64,000 nucleotides of DNA, taken from the NCBI GenBank assembly GCA_045640985.1, contig JAZUFZ010000004.1, positions 1 through 64,000 on the forward strand, given 5' to 3'. Below the pieces are notes generated by a model, which saw only the letters and a program-made list of their open reading frames with translations, did not search any database and was not told the DNA's origin. The position numbers and the translations under genes are program-made. The stretch is from Colimorpha sp045640985. GTDB taxonomy: Bacteria; Bacteroidota; Bacteroidia; Bacteroidales; P3. Positions 17,894 to 27,331 of this stretch are shown piece by piece (within the stretch, counting starts at the first letter, position 1; every line of letters starts with the position of its first letter).

Positions 17894-18859
17894 TTATTTG
17901 TGGTCATTATTGCCAGAGCCCTCGAAAGCCTCCCGCTCGGAGAAATGCGGCTGATAGTGCTGCTGCGAGGAGAAATCCTGAACCCAACCTTTATGGAATC
18001 CCAGGTCATAGAAATGTTCCACTACCCGGTCATATTCCTCCCTGGTAAGGGTCCGGTTCAATTCGTCCGGAAGATCGATATCTTCGGGCGGAGTATATTG
18101 CGACATAAGGGCGATATGAAGATTCAGAGAAAGATTGTCTGCAATCCAGTCAAGCACCTTCAGCGAATTATCCACCTGTCCGGGCAGAATCAGATGACGC
18201 AGAATGATTCCCCGATAGGCGAGCCCGTCATCATCCACCGGCAGTCCTGAGCCCTTCTGGCTGAACATTTCCTTCAACGCCTCCCCTGCCCGCTCCGGAT
18301 AATCGGGCGCATGGCTGTAGCGGGCCGCAAGGTCTCCGTCCATATATTTGAAATCGGGAAGATATACATCAACGTATGGCGCCACCATCCGGAGCGTTTC
18401 CACGGAATCATAGCCGCCCGTGTTGTACACCACCGTAGGGAAAAGGCCTCTTCTATGGAGTTCTTCCACGATATCCGGCACGCAGAACGCGTAATGCGAC
18501 GGACTCACGAAACCCACAATATTTTCGGTCTGCCCCAACACCGCTTCAATACGGTCGCACACCTCCTTGAGGCCATGATAGAACACCATCCGGGAATCCA
18601 CCACTCCGCGACTGATATCCCTGTTCTGGCAATAGATACACTGAAGATTGCAATGGGCAAAAAAGACATTACAAATTCCTTTCTCGCCACAGATGGGCGG
18701 TTCTTCCCCTTTATGGACACATATAGAAGCCACCTCGGGCTCCAGACTGGCATGGCAGAAGCCCATTGAACGGGTTCGGTCGATTCCGCAGCTTCGCGGA
18801 CATAACGTGCAAGTATTCATCATATTCGTCATCAACGGGTGTTCATCATCCTTTTCCAT
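17894..18859 (-). CDS. Radical SAM protein of the PflA-like type
   Basis: 321 residues. The radical SAM cluster motif is CNLQCIYC (Cys70, 74, 77). An N-terminal Cys-rich stretch (CTLCPRSC, Cys17/20/24, then a Cys in MGFCHASLE) may hold another metal site. The family is often labelled putative pyruvate-formate-lyase activating enzyme, and the GVVDSRMVFYHGLKE and NTGGYD segments fit that group. No glycyl-radical enzyme is nearby, so the true target is not known. It is the first gene of a probable two-gene unit. Confidence 0.8.
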   Translation of the reverse strand: MEKDDEHPLMTNMMNTCTLCPRSCGIDRTRSMGFCHASLEPEVASICVHKGEEPPICGEKGICNVFFAHCNLQCIYCQNRDISRGVVDSRMVFYHGLKEVCDRIEAVLGQTENIVGFVSPSHYAFCVPDIVEELHRRGLFPTVVYNTGGYDSVETLRMVAPYVDVYLPDFKYMDGDLAARYSHAPDYPERAGEALKEMFSQKGSGLPVDDDGLAYRGIILRHLILPGQVDNSLKVLDWIADNLSLNLHIALMSQYTPPEDIDLPDELNRTLTREEYDRVVEHFYDLGFHKGWVQDFSSQQHYQPHFSEREAFEGSGNNDHK

Positions 18860-18913
18860 AAATCGGGACCATTGTCCGGATTGGAAATCACGAGAGACCC
18901 TCCTTAAATTTTT

Positions 18914-18922
18914 GCAAAATTA
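18914..18922 (-). promoter_or_regulatory. -7 element of the radical SAM gene
   Basis: TAATTTTGC on the minus strand, a perfect match, 55 bases before the ATG at 18859. Confidence 0.6.
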
Positions 18923-19054
18923 CAAAAAAAAATCCAGACCGGCAAAAAAAATAATTCTGCAAAAAATAAGGGTCTATACCGTATGCCTTCGGGATTCCTC
19001 CGGAGCAAGGCCGTGACAGAGCCGTTCCGGCGAGGTGTCACACACGGCCCAGAG

Positions 19055-19098
19055 AGGGAGATACCTGGGAGTTACCACGGAGATACCTGGGAGATACC
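19055..19098 (+). repeat. Four tandem 11-bp units, GGGAGWTACC type
   Basis: WTACC begins at 19061, 19072, 19083 and 19094, exactly 11 bp apart. Units are GGGAGATACC, GGGAGTTACC, CGGAGATACC and GGGAGATACC, each preceded by one variable base. It lies in the 566-bp gap 18860-19425, where I see no gene: the gap otherwise holds divergent promoters and AT-rich sequence. Confidence 0.8.
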
Positions 19099-19254
19099 AC
19101 AAAAAACGGCTTGAGAAAAATGGCATGATTCCGGTTCAAAAAAGCGGGACGAATGATACGCGGGAGATCGTGCCAAGTGCCAGGAAACAGAGATTCCGAA
19201 ACGGATATTCTCAAAAAAAATATAATTATAGTAACAATATATAAAATAATTTCG

Positions 19255-19263
19255 TATCTTTGC
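19255..19263 (+). promoter_or_regulatory. -7 element of the HD-YfhO-glycan operon
   Basis: TATCTTTGC, a perfect match. The first ATG of the operon is about 160 bases further on, so the leader would be long; no known riboswitch was recognised in it. Confidence 0.55.
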
Positions 19264-19425
19264 ATCATCAAAAAGGCTATGCCGAAAACGGAGAATTGTG
19301 AATAGCGAATTGAAAAACAATAAATTGTAGAATCACGAACCAGGGATTTGAACTGTTCCGCATTGCCTGACTGTTGAACGAAGCGGGTTCATCACGGCTG
19401 GAAGTTGCACCATTAAACAAGAATC

Positions 19426-21429
19426 ATGCGCAAGATACTCTCAAAAATAGTAACACATCTCAGTACGATATACAAGATACTGGCGCTGCTGGTGACGATA
19501 TCGTTAATTCTGCTGATGTTTCCCCAGAACCGCAAAAGCACGCATTACGAGTACGCAGAAGGAAGTTTCTGGAAAGGAAGCGACCTCTACGCGCCCTACG
19601 ATTTTACGGTATTGCGGTCGGAAACCGAGATGAACCAGGAGATGGTACTGGCGAAATCGCAGTCATTGCTCTACTACCACCGCGACAGCGCTGCCCATGC
19701 GCTTGCGCGTGAGCGCCTGGCCGCCAGCAGTCTGAGCCGGAAAGAACAGCAGGCGCTGAGGCGGACTCTGGACAGCATCTATGAACGCGGATACATGGAA
19801 ATGCCAGCGGACATATCGGACCCGGACGGTCATACGATAGTGATTCTTTCGGGCAATGTGGGCGAGGAACACCGCGTGGAGGAGTTTCTGTGTGAGGACA
19901 ATATCGAGAGCCGGTTTCTGGTGGACAGCATTCTGGTGCCGAGTTTGAAATATGATGCGGAACGCACCCGTCTGGAACTGGATTCGCGACTGAGCCAGAC
20001 AAAATACACTTCCGATATGGTTCAGGCGGGAGAACTGATCATCGCAAAGGGCGAGCGGGTAACGGAACAGAAGGCGAGGGTCCTCGGTTCGCTGGAGAAA
20101 GAGAATGACATAAGATTTGCGGACCAGTACAGCGGAATAAACCATTATCTGGGGCAGTTCCTGCTGTGCCTGATGGGATTTCTGACGCTGTATGTATTTC
20201 TCAAAATCACGAAACATCCCATTCTGGAAGACGACCGGAAGGTGACTTTCGTGCTTACCATCGTATTGCTGATGGCGGGACTGGTGGCGCTGATTCTTCA
20301 GATTGAACCCGATTGGATGCTGCTGGCTCCGTTGTGCATCGCGCCTATACTGATGCGGGTATTCTTCGACATGCGGGTGGCGCTGTATGTGCATCTGGTG
20401 ACCATCATCGTACTGGGAAATATGGTCCCCAACAGCTTTGAATTCACGTTCTATCAGCTTATCACGGGTATGATTACGATTATATCTGTGAAGAGTTTCG
20501 AGCGGAGAAGTAATTTCTTTATCGTGAGCGGACTGATATTCTGCAGTTATTCGCTGATATATGTATGCGGACTGCTGACGCAGGACACCAATTTAGGAGG
20601 ACTGGACTGGCAACGGTTCGTGATATTCTTCCTGAACGCCACGCTGACGCTTCTCTCCTACCCGCTGATATACCTGTTTGAGAAGATATTCGGAATGACT
20701 ACAGACCTGACATTGCTGGAAATATCAAGCACCAATACCCCGGCCCTGCGCGCCTTGAGCCGTCAGGCTCCTGGAACCTTCCAGCACGCCATGCAGGTGG
20801 CCAATATCAGCGAGGACCTGATCAACGAAATCGGAGGAAACGCCCTGCTGGCACGCGTGGGAGCCATGTATCACGATATAGGCAAGACCACAGCGCCGAT
20901 ATATTTCTCGGAGAACCAGAATACGGAATATAACCCGCACGACGAACTGGACTGCGAGGAGAGCGCACAGATCATTACCCAGCATGTGCGCGACGGCATC
21001 GCTCTGGCAAAGAAATACCGTCTGCCAGGCGTGGTAGTGGATTTTATCCGCACACACCACGGAACCACTACAACGGGCTATTTCTATACGAAATTCAAGA
21101 ACCTCCACCCCGATGAGGAAATCGACCCGACGATATTCGTATATCCAGGACCAAGACCATTCTCCAGAGAGACCGCAGTGGTTATGCTGGTGGATAGCGT
21201 AGAGGCCGCATGCAAGAGCCTTAAAGAACCAGACAAAGAAAGTATAAGCAGACTCATAGACAAGGTAATCAACGACAAAATCAGCGCCAACCAGTTGAGC
21301 AACTGCGATATCACCTTCAGCGATATCAGCCGCATACGCGACATTCTGAAGGATAAGATGCTGAGTATATATCATGTAAGAATCACATACCCTACGGCTG
21401 AAAACCTACAGGGAAAAACCTTGAACTGA
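19426..21429 (+). CDS. 7TM-HD membrane phosphohydrolase, PgpH-like
   Basis: 667 residues. A first membrane segment (~19-33) is followed by a long extracytoplasmic 7TMR-HDED-type domain (~35-235), a bundle of about seven membrane segments (~240-440) and a cytoplasmic HD domain. The HD motif is YHDIGKTT with His483-Asp484; further ligands are HAMQV, the HDELDCEES segment and THHGT. In Firmicutes relatives this domain set degrades c-di-AMP, and that activity is the best guess here. A YfhO gene follows after 14 bp. Confidence 0.85.
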   Translation: MRKILSKIVTHLSTIYKILALLVTISLILLMFPQNRKSTHYEYAEGSFWKGSDLYAPYDFTVLRSETEMNQEMVLAKSQSLLYYHRDSAAHALARERLAASSLSRKEQQALRRTLDSIYERGYMEMPADISDPDGHTIVILSGNVGEEHRVEEFLCEDNIESRFLVDSILVPSLKYDAERTRLELDSRLSQTKYTSDMVQAGELIIAKGERVTEQKARVLGSLEKENDIRFADQYSGINHYLGQFLLCLMGFLTLYVFLKITKHPILEDDRKVTFVLTIVLLMAGLVALILQIEPDWMLLAPLCIAPILMRVFFDMRVALYVHLVTIIVLGNMVPNSFEFTFYQLITGMITIISVKSFERRSNFFIVSGLIFCSYSLIYVCGLLTQDTNLGGLDWQRFVIFFLNATLTLLSYPLIYLFEKIFGMTTDLTLLEISSTNTPALRALSRQAPGTFQHAMQVANISEDLINEIGGNALLARVGAMYHDIGKTTAPIYFSENQNTEYNPHDELDCEESAQIITQHVRDGIALAKKYRLPGVVVDFIRTHHGTTTTGYFYTKFKNLHPDEEIDPTIFVYPGPRPFSRETAVVMLVDSVEAACKSLKEPDKESISRLIDKVINDKISANQLSNCDITFSDISRIRDILKDKMLSIYHVRITYPTAENLQGKTLN

Positions 21430-21443
21430 AAAAGAAAACACAA

Positions 21444-23912
21444 ATGAATACCAAGACAAAAAAACTTCTCACCCATGTGGCTCTGGCAATAGTAATGCTG
21501 CTGGCAAGCTGTATCTATTTCATGCCTGTGCTGGAAGGTAAAGCCCTCCCACAGGGCGATACCCAGAAATTTGAAGCCATGGCTCACGAAAGCCATGTAT
21601 ATCATCAGGAGACCGGAGATTACGCCCACTGGAACAACTCTATGTTCGGCGGTATGCCGAACTGCCAGATTGGTGGCGGAAAACCCAGTGCATCCTTGTT
21701 CACAAAAATAAAATGTGCGCTTGACGGAGAATACATCGGATGGGGCCAGCATATCGGAGTGCTGTTTCTATACCTGATAGGATTCTATATCGCACTTGTA
21801 TGTCTGGGCTTGAACCCCTGGATTGCCGCCATTGGTGCGGTTGCATTCGGACTGGGAAGCTACAATATCATCATCATCGAAGCCGGTCATATTACCAAGG
21901 CAAGAGCCATGGCTATGATGATGCCGATACTGGCGGGTATGATGCTGTGCCTGCGCAACGAAGGCGAAGATAAGAAGCAACGGATACGCAATCTGGTTAT
22001 GGGTGGAATTCTGTTCGGAACGGCTCTCGGTCTGCAAATCGCCTGCAACCACATACAGATCACCTATTATACCGCTATCGGATGCGCCGTGCTGGGTGTT
22101 GTATATTTCATCTATTCGCTGAAGGACAAATACCTGAAACGGCTTCTGATGGGAGTCGGTGTGATTCTGGCCGGATGTCTGTTTGCAGTAGGCGGAAACG
22201 CCCGGTTGCTGATGCAGACCAAGGAATATTCCCAATATACGATGCGCGGAGGCAGCGAACTTACAGTAAGCCCATCCGACCTTTATGGAGGAGAGAACCG
22301 CAACGCCGAAAATAATGCAGAAGGACTCGATATCGATTATGCTTTCAGTTGGAGCTACGGCATAGGGGAAACCTACACACTTATGGTGCCAGGCGCTATG
22401 GGTGGCGGAAGTACAGAGAAAGTCGATGAGGAAAGCGCATGCTACAAGGCCTTCCGCCAGAAACAGATGCCACTCTACTGGGGAGACCAGCCATTTACGA
22501 GCGGACCTGTATATTTCGGCGCAATTATCGTATTCCTGTTCATACTCTCACTATTTGTGGTGAAAGGACCTGAAAAGTGGTGGATTCTGATTGCCACGAT
22601 TATTGCGATTCTCATGTCCTGGGGCAGAAACCTTATGGGATTCAACGGATGGCTGTTCAACAATCTGCCACTATACAATAAGTTCCGAACCCCATCCATG
22701 AGTCTGGTACTTGCAAATGTCACAATGGTACTGGGGGCCATGCTGGCACTGAAGGAAATCATCAACGGCAACATCAAAAACAGAGCGCTCTACTGTGCGG
22801 GAGGAATCAGTTGTGGTCTCATTCTGCTGGTGATGGTACTGAGCAGCGGATTCAGTTTCAGCGGTGTGGGAGACCTGCAGATGAAAGAGGCCTACGGAAC
22901 CCAATGGCAGATGATATCAGACCTGCTTGTGAAAGACCGAAAAGCCTTGTTCATGGGTGACTCCTGGAGGAGCTTCTTCCTGATTCTGATTGCGGGAGCC
23001 ATAATATGGCTATACATAAACCAGAAACTCAAGAAAAAAGGAATTCTGTTCGGCATTCTGACCCTATTGATGGTGGTGGACCTCTGGGGCATAGACCGCC
23101 GCTATGTAAGCGACAGCAACTATGTAAATCCAAGACAACTGAAACTCACGCCAGAGCCCTACGACTATGAGATTGACAGAATAGCAGCCCAATTCGGAGA
23201 TCAGGATTACCGAGTACTCAATATGGCAGTCAATACCTTCAACGACTCCAAGCCGAGTGCATTCCACAAACAAATCGGTGGCTACAGTGCCGTGAAGATG
23301 AGCCGCTATCAGGACCTTATCAACTTCTATCTTGCAGGAAGGGTAAGTATTCCAGTGGTAAACATGCTCAATGGGCAATATCTCGTGATGAGAGACGGTC
23401 AGGTACAACGGAATCCCGGCGCACTTGGAAACGCCTGGTTTATTAAAGAAATCCAATATGTAGAGGATGCCAACGGGGAAATCCTGGCCATGGACAACTT
23501 CATGCCAGAAAACACTGCCATCGTAAACAAGAACGAATTCTCAATTGGTAACTTCCAGTTTGATTCTACTGCAACTATCACACTGGATCACAAGAAGCCT
23601 TATAATCCCGACCACCTGACTTATCAGACCTCATCCAAGACCCCACAGGTAGCCGTGATGAGCGAGATATACTACAAACCCGACTGGAAAGCCTATATCG
23701 ACGGGGAACCCGCTGAATATTTCAGAGCCAACTATGTGTTGAGAGCGATAGAGGTTCCCGCCGGAAACCACACCATAGAATTTATCAACGAAGCTCCCGC
23801 AGATAAAAAATACGACATGCTCTCATTCTGGATTTCACTGCTGTTTGTGGTACTATCCATAGGAGCCGTGATATGGCTGACCAGAAAAGACAAAAAAGAA
23901 AATTCCAAATGA
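21444..23912 (+). CDS. YfhO-family polytopic membrane protein (GT-C type)
   Basis: 822 residues with about a dozen hydrophobic segments and a C-terminal extracytoplasmic region. Family features include YFMPVLEGKALPQGD near the start, a GDYAHWNNSMFGGMPNCQ segment and the late VAVMSEIYYKPDWKAYIDGE. YfhO proteins in Gram-positives help glycosylate surface polymers using lipid-linked sugars; here it sits before a glycosyltransferase and LicD, which fits a role in glycan decoration. Its stop overlaps the start of the next gene (ATGA). Confidence 0.88.
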   Translation: MNTKTKKLLTHVALAIVMLLASCIYFMPVLEGKALPQGDTQKFEAMAHESHVYHQETGDYAHWNNSMFGGMPNCQIGGGKPSASLFTKIKCALDGEYIGWGQHIGVLFLYLIGFYIALVCLGLNPWIAAIGAVAFGLGSYNIIIIEAGHITKARAMAMMMPILAGMMLCLRNEGEDKKQRIRNLVMGGILFGTALGLQIACNHIQITYYTAIGCAVLGVVYFIYSLKDKYLKRLLMGVGVILAGCLFAVGGNARLLMQTKEYSQYTMRGGSELTVSPSDLYGGENRNAENNAEGLDIDYAFSWSYGIGETYTLMVPGAMGGGSTEKVDEESACYKAFRQKQMPLYWGDQPFTSGPVYFGAIIVFLFILSLFVVKGPEKWWILIATIIAILMSWGRNLMGFNGWLFNNLPLYNKFRTPSMSLVLANVTMVLGAMLALKEIINGNIKNRALYCAGGISCGLILLVMVLSSGFSFSGVGDLQMKEAYGTQWQMISDLLVKDRKALFMGDSWRSFFLILIAGAIIWLYINQKLKKKGILFGILTLLMVVDLWGIDRRYVSDSNYVNPRQLKLTPEPYDYEIDRIAAQFGDQDYRVLNMAVNTFNDSKPSAFHKQIGGYSAVKMSRYQDLINFYLAGRVSIPVVNMLNGQYLVMRDGQVQRNPGALGNAWFIKEIQYVEDANGEILAMDNFMPENTAIVNKNEFSIGNFQFDSTATITLDHKKPYNPDHLTYQTSSKTPQVAVMSEIYYKPDWKAYIDGEPAEYFRANYVLRAIEVPAGNHTIEFINEAPADKKYDMLSFWISLLFVVLSIGAVIWLTRKDKKENSK

Positions 23913-24814
23913 TATCTGTAATTATCTGTACATACAATCGGGAGAAATACATATATAATGTATTGAAGAGTGTAGCTGAAAACAATCTCAGCCACAAGGA
24001 CTACGAGATTGTCCTCGTGAACAACAACTGCAGCGACAATACAGAAACCGAATGCCGAAGATTCCAGCAGGACTTTCCAGATATACAGTTTCAATACCTC
24101 ATAGAAACCCAGCAGGGGCTTTCTTACGCCCGAAACTGCGGCATACAGAATGCCCAAGGAGACATACTTGTATATGTGGACGATGACGCCACAGTAAACA
24201 AGGAATACCTGAAGACCTACAATGAGTTCTTCAACCGCAACAGCAAAGCTGTGGCTGCCGGAGGGCCTATCATTCCTAATTATGAAGGAGGGCTTGAACC
24301 CGAATGGATGTCTCACTATACGCGCCAACTGATTACCGGAAAGCTCTATCTGGGAGAAAAAGAAAAGGAATTTCCATCCGGAGCTTTTCCCGGAGGCGGA
24401 AATGCGGCCTATAGGAAAAGCGTATTTGAAGAAATAGGACTTTTCAATGTAGAATTAGGACGCAAGGGCGACAGCCTTATCGGAGCAGAGGAAAAAGACC
24501 TTTTCGACAAGATGACTTCCCGAGGAATGAAATTCTACTACCTTCCCACTGCGATACTCTACCACAGCATTCCCGATAAAAAGCTCACCCAGGAATATTT
24601 CGACAAACTCACCTACAGCATCGGGATAAGCGAACGATATCGGACCAGACAGATATCGGAGAAAAAATACCTGCAGAGAATACTCAAAGAAGGCGTAAAA
24701 TGGGGCGGAACCATAGCCCTATGGATTACCTTTACCCTTAAAGGCCAACCCCAGAAAGGTAACAAACTCCTCGCCTTCCGCCGTAACGTCACCAAAGGCT
24801 TACTAAAGAAATAA
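23909..24814 (+). CDS. Family 2 glycosyltransferase
   Basis: 301 residues. I start at ATG 23909 because it forms an ATGA overlap with the YfhO stop and opens directly with the GT-A strand MISVIICTYNREKYI. The DXD-type motif is YVDDDATVN. An acceptor-side motif EEKDLFDKM follows GAEEK. There is no membrane segment, so it is cytoplasmic or peripheral. The sugar donor cannot be read from the sequence. It belongs to the YfhO-LicD operon. Confidence 0.88.
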   Translation: MISVIICTYNREKYIYNVLKSVAENNLSHKDYEIVLVNNNCSDNTETECRRFQQDFPDIQFQYLIETQQGLSYARNCGIQNAQGDILVYVDDDATVNKEYLKTYNEFFNRNSKAVAAGGPIIPNYEGGLEPEWMSHYTRQLITGKLYLGEKEKEFPSGAFPGGGNAAYRKSVFEEIGLFNVELGRKGDSLIGAEEKDLFDKMTSRGMKFYYLPTAILYHSIPDKKLTQEYFDKLTYSIGISERYRTRQISEKKYLQRILKEGVKWGGTIALWITFTLKGQPQKGNKLLAFRRNVTKGLLKK

Positions 24815-24824
24815 GAACAATAAC

Positions 24825-25508
24825 ATGAGAGAATTTTTAGCCAAATTAGCCACAAAGATAGGAATATACAGATTCATTGTCAAAATTGATTCCAAATTCC
24901 GGGAGTACCGTATGAACAAGACATTCAAGCAATACGGATTAGAAACTCTACTAAAAGGAGATGAAGCCTTTCGTCACATGGGCGCAAAAATGATTCCCAT
25001 TTTTGGATCCCTACTGGGAGCATATAGAGAACACGGATTTATTCCTTTTGATAACGATTTGGACGTAGCAATATTAGCAAAAGAACGTAAAGACAATATT
25101 GCCGAAGAAATGAAGAGCTTCGGATTTGAAAGGTCCCGACAATTCTACATCAAAGAGACTGGTGAGATTCTGGAAGAGCAGTTCATGTACAAAGGGGTGC
25201 AGATGGATGTTTTCTACATCTTTGAGGAGGACGAGTTAAACTACAAAACCTATTGCACCAGGAAACACGAATACAAGGAATGGCGCGAAGCAAATAAAAC
25301 AGATGGATTTCCCTGTGTAACATGGGTAACACCCAAATGTAAATTTATAGAAAATGATTTCCTCGGCCACAAGCTCTATATGCCCGAAAAGACAAAAGAA
25401 TGGCTTGAATTGGTATATGGAGCCTCTTTTATGACGCCAATCAAAAACTGGTCTGCAGAAACGAAACCTCACAAAACAGGGATAAGAGTATATCGCAAGA
25501 ACTACTAA
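24825..25508 (+). CDS. LicD-family phosphotransferase
   Basis: 227 residues. The LicD/fukutin signature is clear: FGSLLGAYREHGFIPFDNDLDVAI, with the DxD pair in DNDLD that binds metal and the CDP-linked donor (the signature spans residues ~65-87). LicD enzymes move a phospho-alkanolamine such as phosphocholine, or a related group, from a CDP carrier onto a glycan. The gene lies between a glycosyltransferase (10 bp) and a nucleotidyltransferase fusion (11 bp), so the donor is probably made by the next gene product. Confidence 0.85.
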   Translation: MREFLAKLATKIGIYRFIVKIDSKFREYRMNKTFKQYGLETLLKGDEAFRHMGAKMIPIFGSLLGAYREHGFIPFDNDLDVAILAKERKDNIAEEMKSFGFERSRQFYIKETGEILEEQFMYKGVQMDVFYIFEEDELNYKTYCTRKHEYKEWREANKTDGFPCVTWVTPKCKFIENDFLGHKLYMPEKTKEWLELVYGASFMTPIKNWSAETKPHKTGIRVYRKNY

Positions 25509-25519
25509 TATTAGAAAAT

Positions 25520-27331
25520 ATGCAAGCAATCATATTAGCAGCCGGAATGGGTAAACGACTGGGAAACCTTACCCAGAACAATACCAAATGTATGGTGACC
25601 GTAAATGGAACCCCCATAATACATCGTATGTTAGACCAACTTACGCAATACGCCCTAAAACGAATTGTAATGGTGGTAGGATATAAAGAGCGGGAATTGA
25701 TTAATTTCTTAGGTTCAACGTACAACAATACTCCCATTGTATATATAAGTAATCCCATCTTTGACCAAACAAATAACATATACTCACTGGCTCTCGCAAA
25801 ACAGATGCTCCAGGAAGATGATACAATTCTTCTGGAAAGCGATCTAGTATTTGACTCAGGAATGCTTGATCTGATCATCAGCGATCCATACCCCAACCTG
25901 GCATTAGTAGCAAAATATGAATCCTGGATGGACGGAACCATGGTAAGGATTGATGAGGACAATAACATTGTTGATTTTGTACTCAAAGCCGCATTCAAGT
26001 ATAAAGATACAGATTCATACTATAAAACGGTCAACATATACAAGTTCTCCAAAGAATTCAGTACTACGAAATATGTTCCATTCTTGGAAGCCTATTGTAA
26101 AGCCGTAGGGAAAAACGAATACTACGAAAACGTATTACGAATCATATCCTTCCTTCAAGTAAATGATCTGAAAGCATTGCCGATCACAAACGAAAAATGG
26201 TACGAAATTGACGACAAACAGGATCTCGATATCGCTGAAGCCATATTTGCGGAGGAAGAAGATATTCTACGAAAATTTTACGGAAGATTTGGTGGATATT
26301 GGCGGTTCCCTAAAATGCTTGATTACTGCTATCTGGTAAATCCATATTTTCCATCAACAAAAATTGTTGATGAAATGCAGGCCAACTTTAAAACTTTATT
26401 AACCGAATATCCATCAGGGATGAAAGTAAACACTTTATTGGCCAGCAAGTGCTGGGGTGTAAGCGAGGATTATATCATTCCTGGGAATGGAGCCGCTGAA
26501 CTCATAAAAATATTAATGGAAACCCTGAACGGTAATATTGGTATTACCCGCCCTACATTTGAAGAATACCCCAACAGACTTCATACGAATAACATAGTAG
26601 AATTTTATCCCACAAAAGAAAATTATAGGTATGACATCTCTGATCTGATGACATTCTTCGGAAATAATCCCATTGACACGTTACTACTCATAAATCCAGA
26701 CAATCCTTCTGGAAATTTCATTCCAATAAAGGATCTATACACCTTGGCAGAATGGTGTAAGAATCGACAGATAAGATTGATTATTGATGAGAGTTTCGTG
26801 GATTTCAGCGACGAATGGGAAATCAATACTTTATTGAAGGATTCCACTTTGAATCAATACCCAAATCTCATTGTCATAAAATCAATTTCTAAAAGTTATG
26901 GTGTTCCTGGAATACGACTCGGATTATTAGCCACAAGCGACAGGACATTAATTGCCAAAATGAAAAAAGATGTAAGCATTTGGAACCTTAATTCTTTTGC
27001 AGAAAATTTCATGCAAATCCTCACCAAATATGAAATTGATTATAAAAAAGCCTGTGCAAAATTCGTACAAGAACGACATGACTTTGAGCAAAAACTCAGA
27101 ACCATTGATTTTCTAAAAGTCATGCCATCTCAAGCCAACTATTTCTTAGTTGAAGTCAAACCACCATATAAAGCTACTACAATTGTAATGACACTATTAA
27201 AAAATTTCAATATTCTCACACGTGACTGCTCTACGAAAAAAGGATTTGATGGGAAACAATACATGAGAATAGCAATCCGAAATCACGAAGAAAACGAAAA
27301 AATTATTGAAGCTTTTAAATCACTTAAATAA
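25520..27331 (+). CDS. Nucleotidyltransferase-PLP aminotransferase/decarboxylase fusion
   Basis: 603 residues in two domains. Residues 1-~245 are a LicC/PntC-like cytidylyltransferase: AILAAGMGKRLG at 3-15 region, Lys23, LLESDLVF and WYEIDDKQDLDIAEAIF. Residues ~260-603 are a type I fold PLP enzyme close to HisC/CobD: INPDNPSG (Asn392), IIDES (Asp423) and SISKSYG with the PLP-binding Lys458. A related fusion, PntC, couples CTP activation of 2-aminoethylphosphonate to a transaminase; here the second half looks more like CobD, which decarboxylates phosphothreonine. It probably makes a CDP-activated amino-alcohol phosphate. It overlaps the next gene by one base. This gene and the next are visibly more AT-rich than YfhO. 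Confidence 0.85.
   Translation: MQAIILAAGMGKRLGNLTQNNTKCMVTVNGTPIIHRMLDQLTQYALKRIVMVVGYKERELINFLGSTYNNTPIVYISNPIFDQTNNIYSLALAKQMLQEDDTILLESDLVFDSGMLDLIISDPYPNLALVAKYESWMDGTMVRIDEDNNIVDFVLKAAFKYKDTDSYYKTVNIYKFSKEFSTTKYVPFLEAYCKAVGKNEYYENVLRIISFLQVNDLKALPITNEKWYEIDDKQDLDIAEAIFAEEEDILRKFYGRFGGYWRFPKMLDYCYLVNPYFPSTKIVDEMQANFKTLLTEYPSGMKVNTLLASKCWGVSEDYIIPGNGAAELIKILMETLNGNIGITRPTFEEYPNRLHTNNIVEFYPTKENYRYDISDLMTFFGNNPIDTLLLINPDNPSGNFIPIKDLYTLAEWCKNRQIRLIIDESFVDFSDEWEINTLLKDSTLNQYPNLIVIKSISKSYGVPGIRLGLLATSDRTLIAKMKKDVSIWNLNSFAENFMQILTKYEIDYKKACAKFVQERHDFEQKLRTIDFLKVMPSQANYFLVEVKPPYKATTIVMTLLKNFNILTRDCSTKKGFDGKQYMRIAIRNHEENEKIIEAFKSLK

Noticed and set aside
19330..19395. tRNA-like stretch with GGATTTGAAC
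   Set aside because: The T-arm-like sequence has no pairing partner and no acceptor or anticodon stem can be drawn on either strand.
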